NCBI GenBank assembly: GCA_947627615.1
Contig: CANQWS010000013.1
Coordinates: 1-64,000 of the forward strand
Direction: 5' to 3'
From: an uncultured Muribaculaceae bacterium
Lineage (GTDB): Bacteria > Bacteroidota > Bacteroidia > Bacteroidales > Muribaculaceae
DNA: 64,000 bases
In this document: one piece after another, positions 1 to 9,391 of the stretch
How positions within the stretch are numbered: the first letter of the stretch is position 1
Layout: every line of letters starts with the position of its first letter
Notes under the pieces: model-generated
The model's database searches: none
What the model was told of the DNA's origin: nothing
What the model saw: the letters and a program-made list of their open reading frames with translations, nothing else
Position numbers and translations under genes: made by a program

Positions 1-76
1 GCGCTTAGCTCAGCTGGTTCAGAGCGTCTGCCTTACAAGCAGAGGGTCGGGGGTTCGAATCCCTCAGCGCCCACCA
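1..76 (+). tRNA. tRNA-Val (anticodon TAC), first ~2 bases cut off by window start, CCA encoded
   Basis: Cloverleaf readable by eye: anticodon stem/loop TCTGC-CTTACAA-GCAGA, T-arm GGGTTCGAATCCC, acceptor 3' AGCGCCC-A-CCA. Confidence 0.95.
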
Positions 77-180
77 ATTTCAACCCCTATATATATTCCG
101 CGGAAGCTTTTTCAAGCTTCCATTTTTGTTTTATGGACCGGATTACTCCGTCAGTTCACGCCAATCCCCTATCCATCAGC

Positions 181-2379
181 ATGCACCGAATCCTCACAAT
201 CCTGTCGGCTCTCCTTGTTTCCTCTCTTCTGTCTGCGGCCAGCGCCCAAAGCAAGATAAGCATAGGAGGACTTGCCGCCATCCAGAGAATCAATCACGAA
301 CTCAGCCAAAGCGAAAATTCACGCGGCGCGGCCGACAAGCCGGCACCTTCTGTAACGGCCATCGTATCGCTCATGCCCGACGGCAGCGCAGCAGACCTCG
401 AATCAGCCGGATTCAATGTCGTATCGTCAAGCGGTAGCACCGCCGTGGTCAGCCTGCCGCTTGACCGGATAGAGCGTCTCGCGGCAATGGACATGGTGAG
501 GTCCGTCAGCATAGGCGGCAAGCGCCGGCTCTACATGGACCTGGCCAGAACGGAAACCGGAGTCAACACGCTGCACACCGGGACGGAAATTGACGGCACA
601 GTCCATAGGCTGACAGGCAAAGGCGTGATCACCGGCATGGTTGACTGCGGACTGGAGGCCAACCATGTGAACTTCCTTGCCGACGGGTCATCGATGTCAC
701 GCATAGCCTCGCTCTGGCATTACACGGGCGAAGACGCATCGCAATACAACCACTTCACTCCGGCCAACATACGCAGCTTCACGTGCGATGACACCGGCCA
801 GACGCACGCCACGCACGTGGCCGGAATCCTGTGCGGAAGCTACAACGGCACAGGAACCTTCCAGTACACTTCGGGGCCTTCCGACATGACTTCCCAAACC
901 ATAACAGGCGGCAAGATACCCTATTACGGCGTGGCCACGCAGTCCACTCCGGTTTTCGCCGTAGGCCAGCTGTTTGACGGCGTGATTCTGGCGGCCATAG
1001 AGAACATCATCAGCTATGCCGAGGAAAAAGGGATGCCCGCCGTAATCAACCTCAGTTTCGGCTCAAACACAGGACCCCACGACGGGACCGACAATTTCGC
1101 CTCGGCCATAAACGATTTCGGTGACAGAGCCATAATCTGCATGTCCGCGGGAAATGAGGGCGACATGAAAATGTCGATAGAGAAAAAACTGACAGCTGAC
1201 GAGAGCGAAATCCGCACGTTCCTCATTCCGCAGAGCGATTACGAGGGAATTGACAGCGATATAGCCGTATGGGCCTCCGACGGCCAGCCGCTGACCGTGA
1301 CCATGTCGGTCTATCAGGCCGCTTTCAGAAAATCCACCCCGATAGCCTCACTCTCGGGCGCGGGCAGCAGAAATTTCAACAAAATAACCGGAATGACCAC
1401 CGGCAACGGCGGCATAACCGCAGGAATAGACCCCAACAACTCACGCTTCAACACCATAATAACACCCTACACCGCAATCACCCTCAGCAGAGGCTATTAC
1501 CTCGAACTGACCGTAAAAGGAACGCCCGGTCAGACCATCAACATCTACTACGGCGGTTACGGCGATTTCAGCTCCAAGGACAAGGAGGGATACACCGACG
1601 GCTCGTCCGCGCAGTCAATCAACAACGATGCATGCGGCGAGAATGTCATATCGGTGGGCTCCTACGTGACCCGCGAGCTGTTTGGCGTTCTCGGCTCGGG
1701 CGACACCTACATGTCATGGGGCGAGACTCCGGGCAGCATTTCCAGCTTCTCGAGCTTCGGTACAACGGCCGACGGCACACCGCTCCCGGTGGTGCTCGCG
1801 CCCGGTTCATCCGTCATTTCAAGCTACAACCGGTACTACACCGGCGCCACATCCACCGCCACGGCCCAGAGCGCCACTCCCCTCGACAGCAAAGCCAAAG
1901 ACTACTGGGGATACATGGACGGCACCTCCATGGCGAGTCCGTTCGCATCGGGGGTGATAGCGCTGTGGCTTGAAGCCGACCCCACGCTCACCGCCGGGGA
2001 AATCAAGGAGATAATATCGGAGACTTCGGTCACCGACACCTACACGGCGATGCATCCCGCCGCAGCAGGCGCCGGCAAAATCAACGCGGTCAACGGTCTG
2101 CGCCGCATTCTGTCAAGCGCCTCCACCGGCACCATGCGGCCCGACGATGCTGACACGGGCCTGATTGTCAGCCTAAACGGCAGCCAACTGCTGATTACGC
2201 TGGCCGGAGAAGCCGCATTCACGGCAACCCTGTGCGACATGCAGGGACGCACCGTGGCCACAGCCGAAGGCCGTGACGCCGAAGCAAGAATCGACACATC
2301 CGGTCTAATGCCGGGAATATACATTGTTTCCGTCAGCGGAGATTACTCCCGCCACACCCGCAAAATTTCAATCCGATAG
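181..2379 (+). CDS. Secreted S8 (subtilisin-like) serine peptidase with C-terminal T9SS-type sorting domain
   Basis: ORF 133..2379; signal peptide [23 protein letters not shown] begins at 181; GTSMASP Ser motif, HATHVAG His motif, C-terminal [22 protein letters not shown]. Confidence 0.85.
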   Translation: MHRILTILSALLVSSLLSAASAQSKISIGGLAAIQRINHELSQSENSRGAADKPAPSVTAIVSLMPDGSAADLESAGFNVVSSSGSTAVVSLPLDRIERLAAMDMVRSVSIGGKRRLYMDLARTETGVNTLHTGTEIDGTVHRLTGKGVITGMVDCGLEANHVNFLADGSSMSRIASLWHYTGEDASQYNHFTPANIRSFTCDDTGQTHATHVAGILCGSYNGTGTFQYTSGPSDMTSQTITGGKIPYYGVATQSTPVFAVGQLFDGVILAAIENIISYAEEKGMPAVINLSFGSNTGPHDGTDNFASAINDFGDRAIICMSAGNEGDMKMSIEKKLTADESEIRTFLIPQSDYEGIDSDIAVWASDGQPLTVTMSVYQAAFRKSTPIASLSGAGSRNFNKITGMTTGNGGITAGIDPNNSRFNTIITPYTAITLSRGYYLELTVKGTPGQTINIYYGGYGDFSSKDKEGYTDGSSAQSINNDACGENVISVGSYVTRELFGVLGSGDTYMSWGETPGSISSFSSFGTTADGTPLPVVLAPGSSVISSYNRYYTGATSTATAQSATPLDSKAKDYWGYMDGTSMASPFASGVIALWLEADPTLTAGEIKEIISETSVTDTYTAMHPAAAGAGKINAVNGLRRILSSASTGTMRPDDADTGLIVSLNGSQLLITLAGEAAFTATLCDMQGRTVATAEGRDAEARIDTSGLMPGIYIVSVSGDYSRHTRKISIR

Positions 2380-2438
2380 CCAAAAGCCGCTTTCAGGCTT
2401 TGAATCATTTGCTCAAAAGCCAATTTTATGTGAATTTG

Positions 2439-2470
2439 TTTGCATATACGACCTTTTGACTTTAATTTTG
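2439..2470 (+). promoter_or_regulatory. Bacteroidales-type promoter for ilvD (TTTG-N20-TAATTTTG)
   Basis: TTTG at 2439-2442, TAATTTTG at 2463-2470; start codon at 2507. Confidence 0.7.
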
Positions 2471-2506
2471 CAATTCTATCAATTCCAGATTCTTGAAAAG
2501 GTATTA

Positions 2507-4348
2507 ATGAAATCGAGCAATACTTACGTCAATCCTCTCCGCAGTGACCGTTCGCGCCGAGGCCGGCGCATGGCCGGCGCCAGAGCCCTGTGGCGCGCCA
2601 CAGGAATGAAAGAGGAACAGATGGACCGTCCGATAATAGCGATAGTCAACTCTTTCACGCAATTCGTCCCGGGACACACCCACCTCCACGAAATAGGCCA
2701 GTTTGTGAAGGACGAGATAGAAAGTCTGGGGTGTTTCGCGGCTGAATTCAACACAGTGGCAATTGACGACGGCATTGCCATGGGGCATGACGGAATGCTC
2801 TATTCCCTGCCGTCACGCGACCTCATAGCCGATTCGGTGGAATATATGGTCAACGCCCACTGCGCCGACGCGATGGTGTGCATATCCAACTGTGACAAAG
2901 TCACTCCCGGAATGCTCATGGCAGCCATGCGCCTCAACATCCCCACGGTGTTCGTGAGCGGCGGCCCCATGGAGGCCGGCGAAGTCGACGGCAAAGCCGT
3001 TGACCTCGTGGACGTAATGGTCAAAGCCGCCGACGACAGTGCGAGCGACAGCCTGCTCGAGGCCATGGAGACCCGCGGATGCCCCACCTGCGGCTCCTGC
3101 TCGGGAATGTTCACCGCCAACTCCATGAACTCCCTGACCGAGGCCCTCGGCCTCTCCCTGCCCGGCAACGGAACCATACTCGCCACCCACATCAACCGCC
3201 GGCGTCTGTTCAGCGACGCGGCCCGGCTCATTGTGGAGAACGTGATGAAATATTACCGCGACGGCGACAGCTCAGTGTTGCCCCGCGCGATAGCGTCGCG
3301 TCAGGCCATGCTCAACGCCATGACCCTTGACATAGCCATGGGCGGCAGCACCAACACGGTGCTCCATCTGCTGGCTGTGGCCAACGAGGCCGGCACCGAT
3401 TTCAGGATGAACGACATAGATGCTCTGTCGCGCCGCACTCCGGTGCTGTGCAAGGTGGCACCCAGCTCGTCCTACCATATCGAGGACGTAAACCGTGCCG
3501 GCGGAATACTGACTATAATGAAACAGCTTGCCGACGCAGGTCTGATAGACACCTCTGTCAAGAGGGTCGACGGCATGACCCTTGCCGAAGCCATTGACAG
3601 CTATGCCATAGGCGGCAGCAAGTACGGCGACAAGGCCGACGAACTCTGGCGCAGCGCTCCCGGGCACAAGCCCACCACGAAACTGGGCAGCCAGATGAGC
3701 TACTACTCCACACTTGACACCGACCGCGCCTCGGGCTGCATCCGCGACGTGGAACACGCCTACGTGGCCGACGGCGGCCTCGCCATCCTGCGGGGCAACA
3801 TAGCCCCTGACGGCTGCGTGGTCAAGACAGCCGGTGTGGACCAGTCCATATTCCGGTTCTCGGGACCGGCCGTAGTGTGCCGGTCGCAGGAAGAGGCTGT
3901 CGACGCCATACTGCATGACCGCATCAAGGCCGGCGATGTGGTGGTCATCACCTACGAGGGGCCGCGCGGCGGTCCCGGAATGCAGGAAATGCTCTACCCA
4001 ACGAGCTACCTCAAGAGCAAGCATCTCGGCAAAGAATGCGCCCTCATCACTGACGGCCGCTTCTCGGGAGGCACCTCCGGACTCTCCATTGGCCACATCT
4101 CACCCGAGGCCGCCCAGGGAGGACCGATTGCGCTGGTACGTGACGGCGACATAATAGAGATTGACATTCCGGCACGAACCATCAGCCTGAAGGTCGACGA
4201 CGCCACTCTGGCCGAGCGCCGCGCCGCCGAGGAATCACGCGGAGAACTCGCCTACACCCCCGAGGGACGCGAACGCAATATCAGCCGCGCGCTGAAAGCC
4301 TACGCCGCTTCCGTCAGCTCCGCCGACAAAGGAGGCGTGCGTCTCTGA
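2507..4348 (+). CDS. ilvD: Dihydroxy-acid dehydratase
   Basis: [71 protein letters not shown]; full length. ORF track start 2324 is upstream of the likely promoter. Confidence 0.95.
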   Translation: MKSSNTYVNPLRSDRSRRGRRMAGARALWRATGMKEEQMDRPIIAIVNSFTQFVPGHTHLHEIGQFVKDEIESLGCFAAEFNTVAIDDGIAMGHDGMLYSLPSRDLIADSVEYMVNAHCADAMVCISNCDKVTPGMLMAAMRLNIPTVFVSGGPMEAGEVDGKAVDLVDVMVKAADDSASDSLLEAMETRGCPTCGSCSGMFTANSMNSLTEALGLSLPGNGTILATHINRRRLFSDAARLIVENVMKYYRDGDSSVLPRAIASRQAMLNAMTLDIAMGGSTNTVLHLLAVANEAGTDFRMNDIDALSRRTPVLCKVAPSSSYHIEDVNRAGGILTIMKQLADAGLIDTSVKRVDGMTLAEAIDSYAIGGSKYGDKADELWRSAPGHKPTTKLGSQMSYYSTLDTDRASGCIRDVEHAYVADGGLAILRGNIAPDGCVVKTAGVDQSIFRFSGPAVVCRSQEEAVDAILHDRIKAGDVVVITYEGPRGGPGMQEMLYPTSYLKSKHLGKECALITDGRFSGGTSGLSIGHISPEAAQGGPIALVRDGDIIEIDIPARTISLKVDDATLAERRAAEESRGELAYTPEGRERNISRALKAYAASVSSADKGGVRL

Positions 4349-4356
4349 ACCATCTG

Positions 4357-4373
4357 CCGCCCCCGGCGGTTTT
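4357..4373 (+). terminator. Short GC hairpin plus T run between ilvD and ilvB (attenuator or weak terminator)
   Basis: CCGCC-CCC-GGCGG followed by TTTT. Confidence 0.35.
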
Positions 4374-4427
4374 CAATATTACCAGACTTTAACCGATGTA
4401 TTATAATCCCATTTCATCATAATCACT

Positions 4428-6149
4428 ATGCCAGAAAAGATAACAGGAGCCGAAGCCTTGATCCGCGGACTCATAGCCGAAGACGTGGACCGGGTGTTCG
4501 GGTATCCGGGCGGATATATCATCCCGGTTTTTGACCGGCTGTACGATTACATGGACAGGATAAACTGCGTGCTGACGCGCCACGAACAGGGCGCCATGCA
4601 TGCCGCGCAGGGCTATGCGCGGGCCTCGCACCGTACGGGAGTGGTGATTGTGACCTCCGGCCCTGCGGCCACCAACCTCATCACCGGACTTAGCGATGCC
4701 ATGATGGACTCCACACCGCTTGTGGTGGTGACCGGACAGGCCCCCTCGGACATGCTCGGCACCGATGCTTTCCAGGAGACCGACGTGATGGGCATCACCC
4801 AGCCGGTCACCAAATGGAGCTACCAGATACGCCACGCCTCGGAAGTAAACTGGGCCGTTGCCCGCGCTTTCCACATAGCCTCCACCGGCCGCCCCGGCCC
4901 CGTGGTGCTTGACTTCACCAAGGACGCCCAGAACGAGCTGACGGAGTCAGGCTACGAGCCGTGTAACTTCATCCGATCCTATATTCCGCGTCCGGAGCTG
5001 AATCCGGCCGACATAAAGACTCTCGCCAACCTGATAAACCATTCCCGCCGGCCCATGATTCTGGCCGGACAGGGCATAACCATATCCGAAGCCGAAGAAC
5101 AGCTGAAAGCCCTTGCCGAGAAAGCCGACATACCCGTGGCCGCAACCCTGCTCGGACTCTCGGCACTTCCCAGCGACCACCGCCTGTTCAAGGGAATGCT
5201 CGGCATGCACGGCAATTTCGGTCCGAACATCAACACCAACCGCGCCGACCTGATAATAGCCATAGGCATGAGGTTCGACGACCGCGTGACCGGAGTGGTG
5301 GAGCAATACGCCCCGCAGGCAACCATAGCCCACATCGACATCGACGAGGCGGAATTCAACAAAAACATCCACGTTGACCTCAAGGTCCACGCCGACGCCC
5401 GCGAGACACTGGAGGCCCTGCTGCCTCTGGTCAACAAATCGAGCCGGGCGGGATGGATAAGCGCCTTTGACCGGCACAACGCGGCCGAACAGCGGCTTGT
5501 CATTGACGGCGCCACCCACGGCACCGACCCCTCCGAGCCGGCCACAATGGGCGAGACCGCCCGGATTGTCAGCGAGGCTGCCGCTCCGGGAGCGATACTC
5601 GTGACCGATGTGGGACAGAACCAGATGCTTTCGGCCCGCTATTTCCGGTTCACGGCACCGCGCTCCATCATAACCTCAGGCGGCCTCGGCACGATGGGTT
5701 TCGGTCTTCCGGCAGCCATAGGCGCCAAAATGGGCGCGCCGGAGCGCGAGGTATATCTGTTCACCGGCGACGGCGGCCTGCAGATGACCGAGCAGGAATT
5801 CGGCACCATAATGCAGTACGGCACAGCCGTGAAGATAGTCCTTCTCAACAACAATTTCCTCGGCAACGTGCGCCAGTGGCAGTCACTGTTTTTCAAGGAC
5901 CGTTTCTCCATGACCCGGATGCTCAACCCCGATTTCAAGATGCTCGCCGCATCCTACGGCATCGAGGCCATTGACGTGGCCACCCGCGGAGAGCTCCCCG
6001 AGGCAGTGAAAAAGTTCGTTGAATCGGAGCGGCCCATGCTTCTCAACGTCAACATCAGGGAAACCGACATGGTGTTCCCTATGACGCCGGTAGGGCAGCC
6101 CGTGGATTACATAATGATTAACCCAACAGACATTTACAACCCTGAATGA
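4428..6149 (+). CDS. ilvB: Acetolactate synthase large subunit
   Basis: TPP enzyme: VFGYPGGYIIPVFDRL, GDGGLQMTEQEFGT. Confidence 0.95.
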   Translation: MPEKITGAEALIRGLIAEDVDRVFGYPGGYIIPVFDRLYDYMDRINCVLTRHEQGAMHAAQGYARASHRTGVVIVTSGPAATNLITGLSDAMMDSTPLVVVTGQAPSDMLGTDAFQETDVMGITQPVTKWSYQIRHASEVNWAVARAFHIASTGRPGPVVLDFTKDAQNELTESGYEPCNFIRSYIPRPELNPADIKTLANLINHSRRPMILAGQGITISEAEEQLKALAEKADIPVAATLLGLSALPSDHRLFKGMLGMHGNFGPNINTNRADLIIAIGMRFDDRVTGVVEQYAPQATIAHIDIDEAEFNKNIHVDLKVHADARETLEALLPLVNKSSRAGWISAFDRHNAAEQRLVIDGATHGTDPSEPATMGETARIVSEAAAPGAILVTDVGQNQMLSARYFRFTAPRSIITSGGLGTMGFGLPAAIGAKMGAPEREVYLFTGDGGLQMTEQEFGTIMQYGTAVKIVLLNNNFLGNVRQWQSLFFKDRFSMTRMLNPDFKMLAASYGIEAIDVATRGELPEAVKKFVESERPMLLNVNIRETDMVFPMTPVGQPVDYIMINPTDIYNPE

Positions 6150-6694
6150 TGGAAACTGACAGCCAACAGCTCTACACCATATCGGTGTTTTCGGAGAATC
6201 ACGTGGGCCTTCTCACTCAGCTCTCCAACATTTTCACACGCCGGTGCATCAACATTGAAAGCGTCTCGGCCAGCGGATGCTCCATCCCCAACATCCACAA
6301 GATAACCCTCACCTGCCGCTCCACGCCGCAGATGATGGACAAGGTGATCAAGCAGATTGAGAAGCGCATCGACGTGATCCGCGCGTTCTGCTACGTGGAT
6401 TCGGAACTGGTCTATCAGGAAGTGGCGCTCTACAAGATTTCCACTGCCAAAATGCTCGCAGAAAACCATGTGGAGCAGATAATCCGCAACTACGGGGCAC
6501 GCATCCTCGACATCACTCCGGAATACACCGTAATAGAAAAAACCGGACATAATGACGAAACCGATGCGCTATTTTCCGAGCTGAAACGTTATGACATAAA
6601 ACAATTCGTAAGAAGCGGCCGCGTGGCCATTACCCGATCGCCCATAGAACATGTGGACGAGTATCTCACGCGCCGCGAACTTCAAAAACCATGA
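6146..6694 (+). CDS. ilvN: Acetolactate synthase small subunit (ACT domain)
   Basis: YTISVFSENHVGLLTQLSNIFTRRCINIESVSAS; ATGA overlap with ilvB. Confidence 0.93.
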   Translation: MMETDSQQLYTISVFSENHVGLLTQLSNIFTRRCINIESVSASGCSIPNIHKITLTCRSTPQMMDKVIKQIEKRIDVIRAFCYVDSELVYQEVALYKISTAKMLAENHVEQIIRNYGARILDITPEYTVIEKTGHNDETDALFSELKRYDIKQFVRSGRVAITRSPIEHVDEYLTRRELQKP

Positions 6695-6697
6695 ATT

Positions 6698-7453
6698 ATG
6701 TCAGAAATACAGAAAGTCCACACCCAACGCTATCTGCTGACAGCAGCGCAATGCAACGCACAGCGCGAACTGGCTCCGGCCATGCTTGTGCAGCACATCA
6801 TAGAAGTGTCAACCGAACATGCCGACGCCCTCGGCGTGGGTTTCCGCGACCTCGCGGCCAACGGTACCCTCTGGGTACTTTCAAGAATAGCTTTCGAGGT
6901 AAAGCGCTATCCGCGCTTAGGCGAGGAATACAGCCTGTCGACCTGGGTCGAAGGCTACAACCGCCACTTCTCGGAACGTAACTTCGAGATTTGCGGAGGC
7001 GAAGGCGAGGTGATAGGCTATGCCCGCACCATCTGGGTGTCGATAGATATGAAGACGCGCCGCCCGGCCAATCTTTCGGGATTCGATTTCCTGAAGGAAG
7101 TGGTCTGCGACAAGGAATGCCCCATAGAGAAACAGGGCAAGATACACCCCATAGAGCCGCCCCAGATGTGTCATCCCTACCGATTCCCCGTGAGCGACAT
7201 CGACGTGAACCGTCATGTCAACTCGTCGCGCTACGTGGAGCTGATCATAAACCAGATGGACCTCGAGACCTACGACCGTTTCTTCGTGTCGCGCTTCGAG
7301 ATTGAATTCCGTCACGAGGCTCACTATGACGAGCAGGTGGAGGTGTGCTCCACCTTCGCGCCCGAAGGCGACGCACTCATCACGACCATTCTTGCGCCGG
7401 ACCGCACAATCTGTCTGGCGCGGACCCTCACTCTCCCCCGACCCGCGAACTAA
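6698..7453 (+). CDS. Acyl-ACP thioesterase-like protein
   Basis: Hot-dog type acyl-ACP thioesterase pattern (VSDIDVNRHVNSSRYVELIINQM); position after ilvN is usual in Bacteroidales. Confidence 0.85.
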   Translation: MSEIQKVHTQRYLLTAAQCNAQRELAPAMLVQHIIEVSTEHADALGVGFRDLAANGTLWVLSRIAFEVKRYPRLGEEYSLSTWVEGYNRHFSERNFEICGGEGEVIGYARTIWVSIDMKTRRPANLSGFDFLKEVVCDKECPIEKQGKIHPIEPPQMCHPYRFPVSDIDVNRHVNSSRYVELIINQMDLETYDRFFVSRFEIEFRHEAHYDEQVEVCSTFAPEGDALITTILAPDRTICLARTLTLPRPAN

Positions 7454-7486
7454 ACTAATTTATTAATTTTAAATCATTATCACCGT

Positions 7487-9316
7487 ATGACAAAAATTCT
7501 ACGCAATTTGTTTCTGGCGATGGTGTGCATGACCACACTGACCGCCGCGGCGGCCGACGCTGAAGTCACCGAGGTGCTCAACGCCGATTTCACCCAGTTT
7601 ACCGAGGGATCCCCCACATCTCCCAAGGAATTCCCGTCCTATGGAACCGGGGCTTTCAACTCTTTCTTCACTTCATGGTTTTCAAGCAAAGTGGCACAGG
7701 CCGGCGGCGCACTCCTTATAAAGGATGGCGGCTACGTACAGACCTCCAGCCTCAACCTGAGGGAAATGAACGGAATATGCCGCATAACCCTGAAGGCACG
7801 CGCCATTGACAGCTACGGCGGCGCCGTGAAATTCAACGTGGGCTATTCCGGCACCGCAACTGAAATGCTGCCCGACGACCAGTGGCACGTGATTCAGATA
7901 ATAGTGGGTGGCGGATCAATCTCCACCAGAATCAAGGTTGAGCCGTTCCTGTCCGTATCAGGTATCCTTCTGGAATATCTGAAGGTTGAGCAGTCAGCCG
8001 ATTTCATTGCCGCACCTCAGGCACAGCAGCCTACCCAGGCCAACGGCACCTCTTTCACGGCCACATGGAAATCCGTGACAGGAGCCACAGGCTACTTCCT
8101 CGATGTCTACAGCTATGACAGCGACAACAAAAAGGTCTACTTCATCCAGAACGAGGATTGCGGCAATGTACGCTCCAAGAAGGTTGAGGGTCTGGACCCC
8201 GAAACCACATATTACTTCGTGGTACGCGCCACCAACGGCTCCGGTGTTTCCGCCGATTCCGAAGAGATTGAAGTGGTGAAGGTCATCAGCTCCATAGCCA
8301 CCCCCGAGGTATCGGATGCGACCGCGAAGGACGGCAAGGTATCGTTCACATGGAATCCTGTAGCCGATGCCGAAGCCTACCTCGTTTGCCTGACCAAATA
8401 CACCACTCTCACGCAGGATGCAACCGCTACAGTGTTTGCCGAAGACTTCGCCGGAGTTAATATAGGAACATTCAGCGACATTGAATTCACCTACAATTAC
8501 AAACTTGACCAGTACACCAAGAGCAAGGGCTGGGACGGAAGCGAACTCGGACTTGCAGAGGGCAACATAGTGCTAACTCCGTTCTCGGGAGCCACAGGCA
8601 CGCTGGTAACCCCCGTCATGGATCTTTCAGCCAACAACGGAGCATTCTCCGTTGTGTATAATCTGGCTGAAGCAGCCCACGGATATTATTCGTCAGGCAG
8701 CAAGGTCACAGTTGACCTTCTTGACAAGGACGACAACGTAATTGAGACCAAGGAAGCCACCATTGAAAAGAAAGAATATAGCGATTATTCCTTTGAATTT
8801 ACTAAAGGCACCGCCGAATGCAAGATACAGATTTCATATTCAGGCAACAAGAAACTGTTCATTGACGACATCAAGATCAACCAGCAGAAGAAAGCCGGCG
8901 ATGTGGTCACCGAACCCATGAGCGAAGTACGCGTCGAGGACACCTCCTACTCTTTCGACTACTCTCCGGCCGACAACGAGAAGGTGGGCTATGTGGTCTA
9001 CGCCATTGGCCGCACGGTAAGTTCGGGCGAGATAGCCGAGATCATGTCGGAGGCTTCCGAAGAGAAGTTCGTTGACAAGACCACATCGGCCATCGGTTCC
9101 GTTACTGACGACGCCGTGAATGTCAATGTCACCGCCGTGGCTCCGGGCACTCTGTCGGTAACAACGGCCGATGCCGCTACCGTGACCGTGTTCGACCTCG
9201 CCGGCCGCGTGATTCTCTCGAAGAACGTTCCTGCCGGAACCAGTGAGGTAAGCTGTCAGGCCAACGGCGTTGTAATAGTGCGCGTGGCCGACAAAGCCTT
9301 CAAGATTTTACTTTAA
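7487..9316 (+). CDS. Secreted multi-domain protein with fibronectin type III-like domains and C-terminal sorting domain
   Basis: Signal peptide MTKILRNLFLAMVCMTTLTAAAA; FnIII-like segments (ATWKSVTGATGYFLDVYSYD...LDPETTYYFVVRATNGSGVSADS); C-terminal FDLAGRVILSKNVPAGTSEV...VADKAFKILL. Confidence 0.75.
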   Translation: MTKILRNLFLAMVCMTTLTAAAADAEVTEVLNADFTQFTEGSPTSPKEFPSYGTGAFNSFFTSWFSSKVAQAGGALLIKDGGYVQTSSLNLREMNGICRITLKARAIDSYGGAVKFNVGYSGTATEMLPDDQWHVIQIIVGGGSISTRIKVEPFLSVSGILLEYLKVEQSADFIAAPQAQQPTQANGTSFTATWKSVTGATGYFLDVYSYDSDNKKVYFIQNEDCGNVRSKKVEGLDPETTYYFVVRATNGSGVSADSEEIEVVKVISSIATPEVSDATAKDGKVSFTWNPVADAEAYLVCLTKYTTLTQDATATVFAEDFAGVNIGTFSDIEFTYNYKLDQYTKSKGWDGSELGLAEGNIVLTPFSGATGTLVTPVMDLSANNGAFSVVYNLAEAAHGYYSSGSKVTVDLLDKDDNVIETKEATIEKKEYSDYSFEFTKGTAECKIQISYSGNKKLFIDDIKINQQKKAGDVVTEPMSEVRVEDTSYSFDYSPADNEKVGYVVYAIGRTVSSGEIAEIMSEASEEKFVDKTTSAIGSVTDDAVNVNVTAVAPGTLSVTTADAATVTVFDLAGRVILSKNVPAGTSEVSCQANGVVIVRVADKAFKILL

Positions 9317-9331
9317 CCGCCAGTAAGTTAC

Positions 9332-9372
9332 ATTCCGGGACAAGGACACAGCACGTGTCCCTGTTCCGGAAT
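9332..9372. other. 18-bp imperfect hairpin between the two secreted-protein genes
   Basis: ATTCCGGGACAAGGACAC-agcac-GTGTCCCTGTTCCGGAAT, two mismatched positions (wobble-compatible). Confidence 0.6.
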
Positions 9373-9391
9373 CAAACATAAATTGCAACCG

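Noticed and set aside
3272-4096. 274-aa minus-strand ORF
   Set aside because: Antisense to ilvD with low-complexity composition; shadow ORF.
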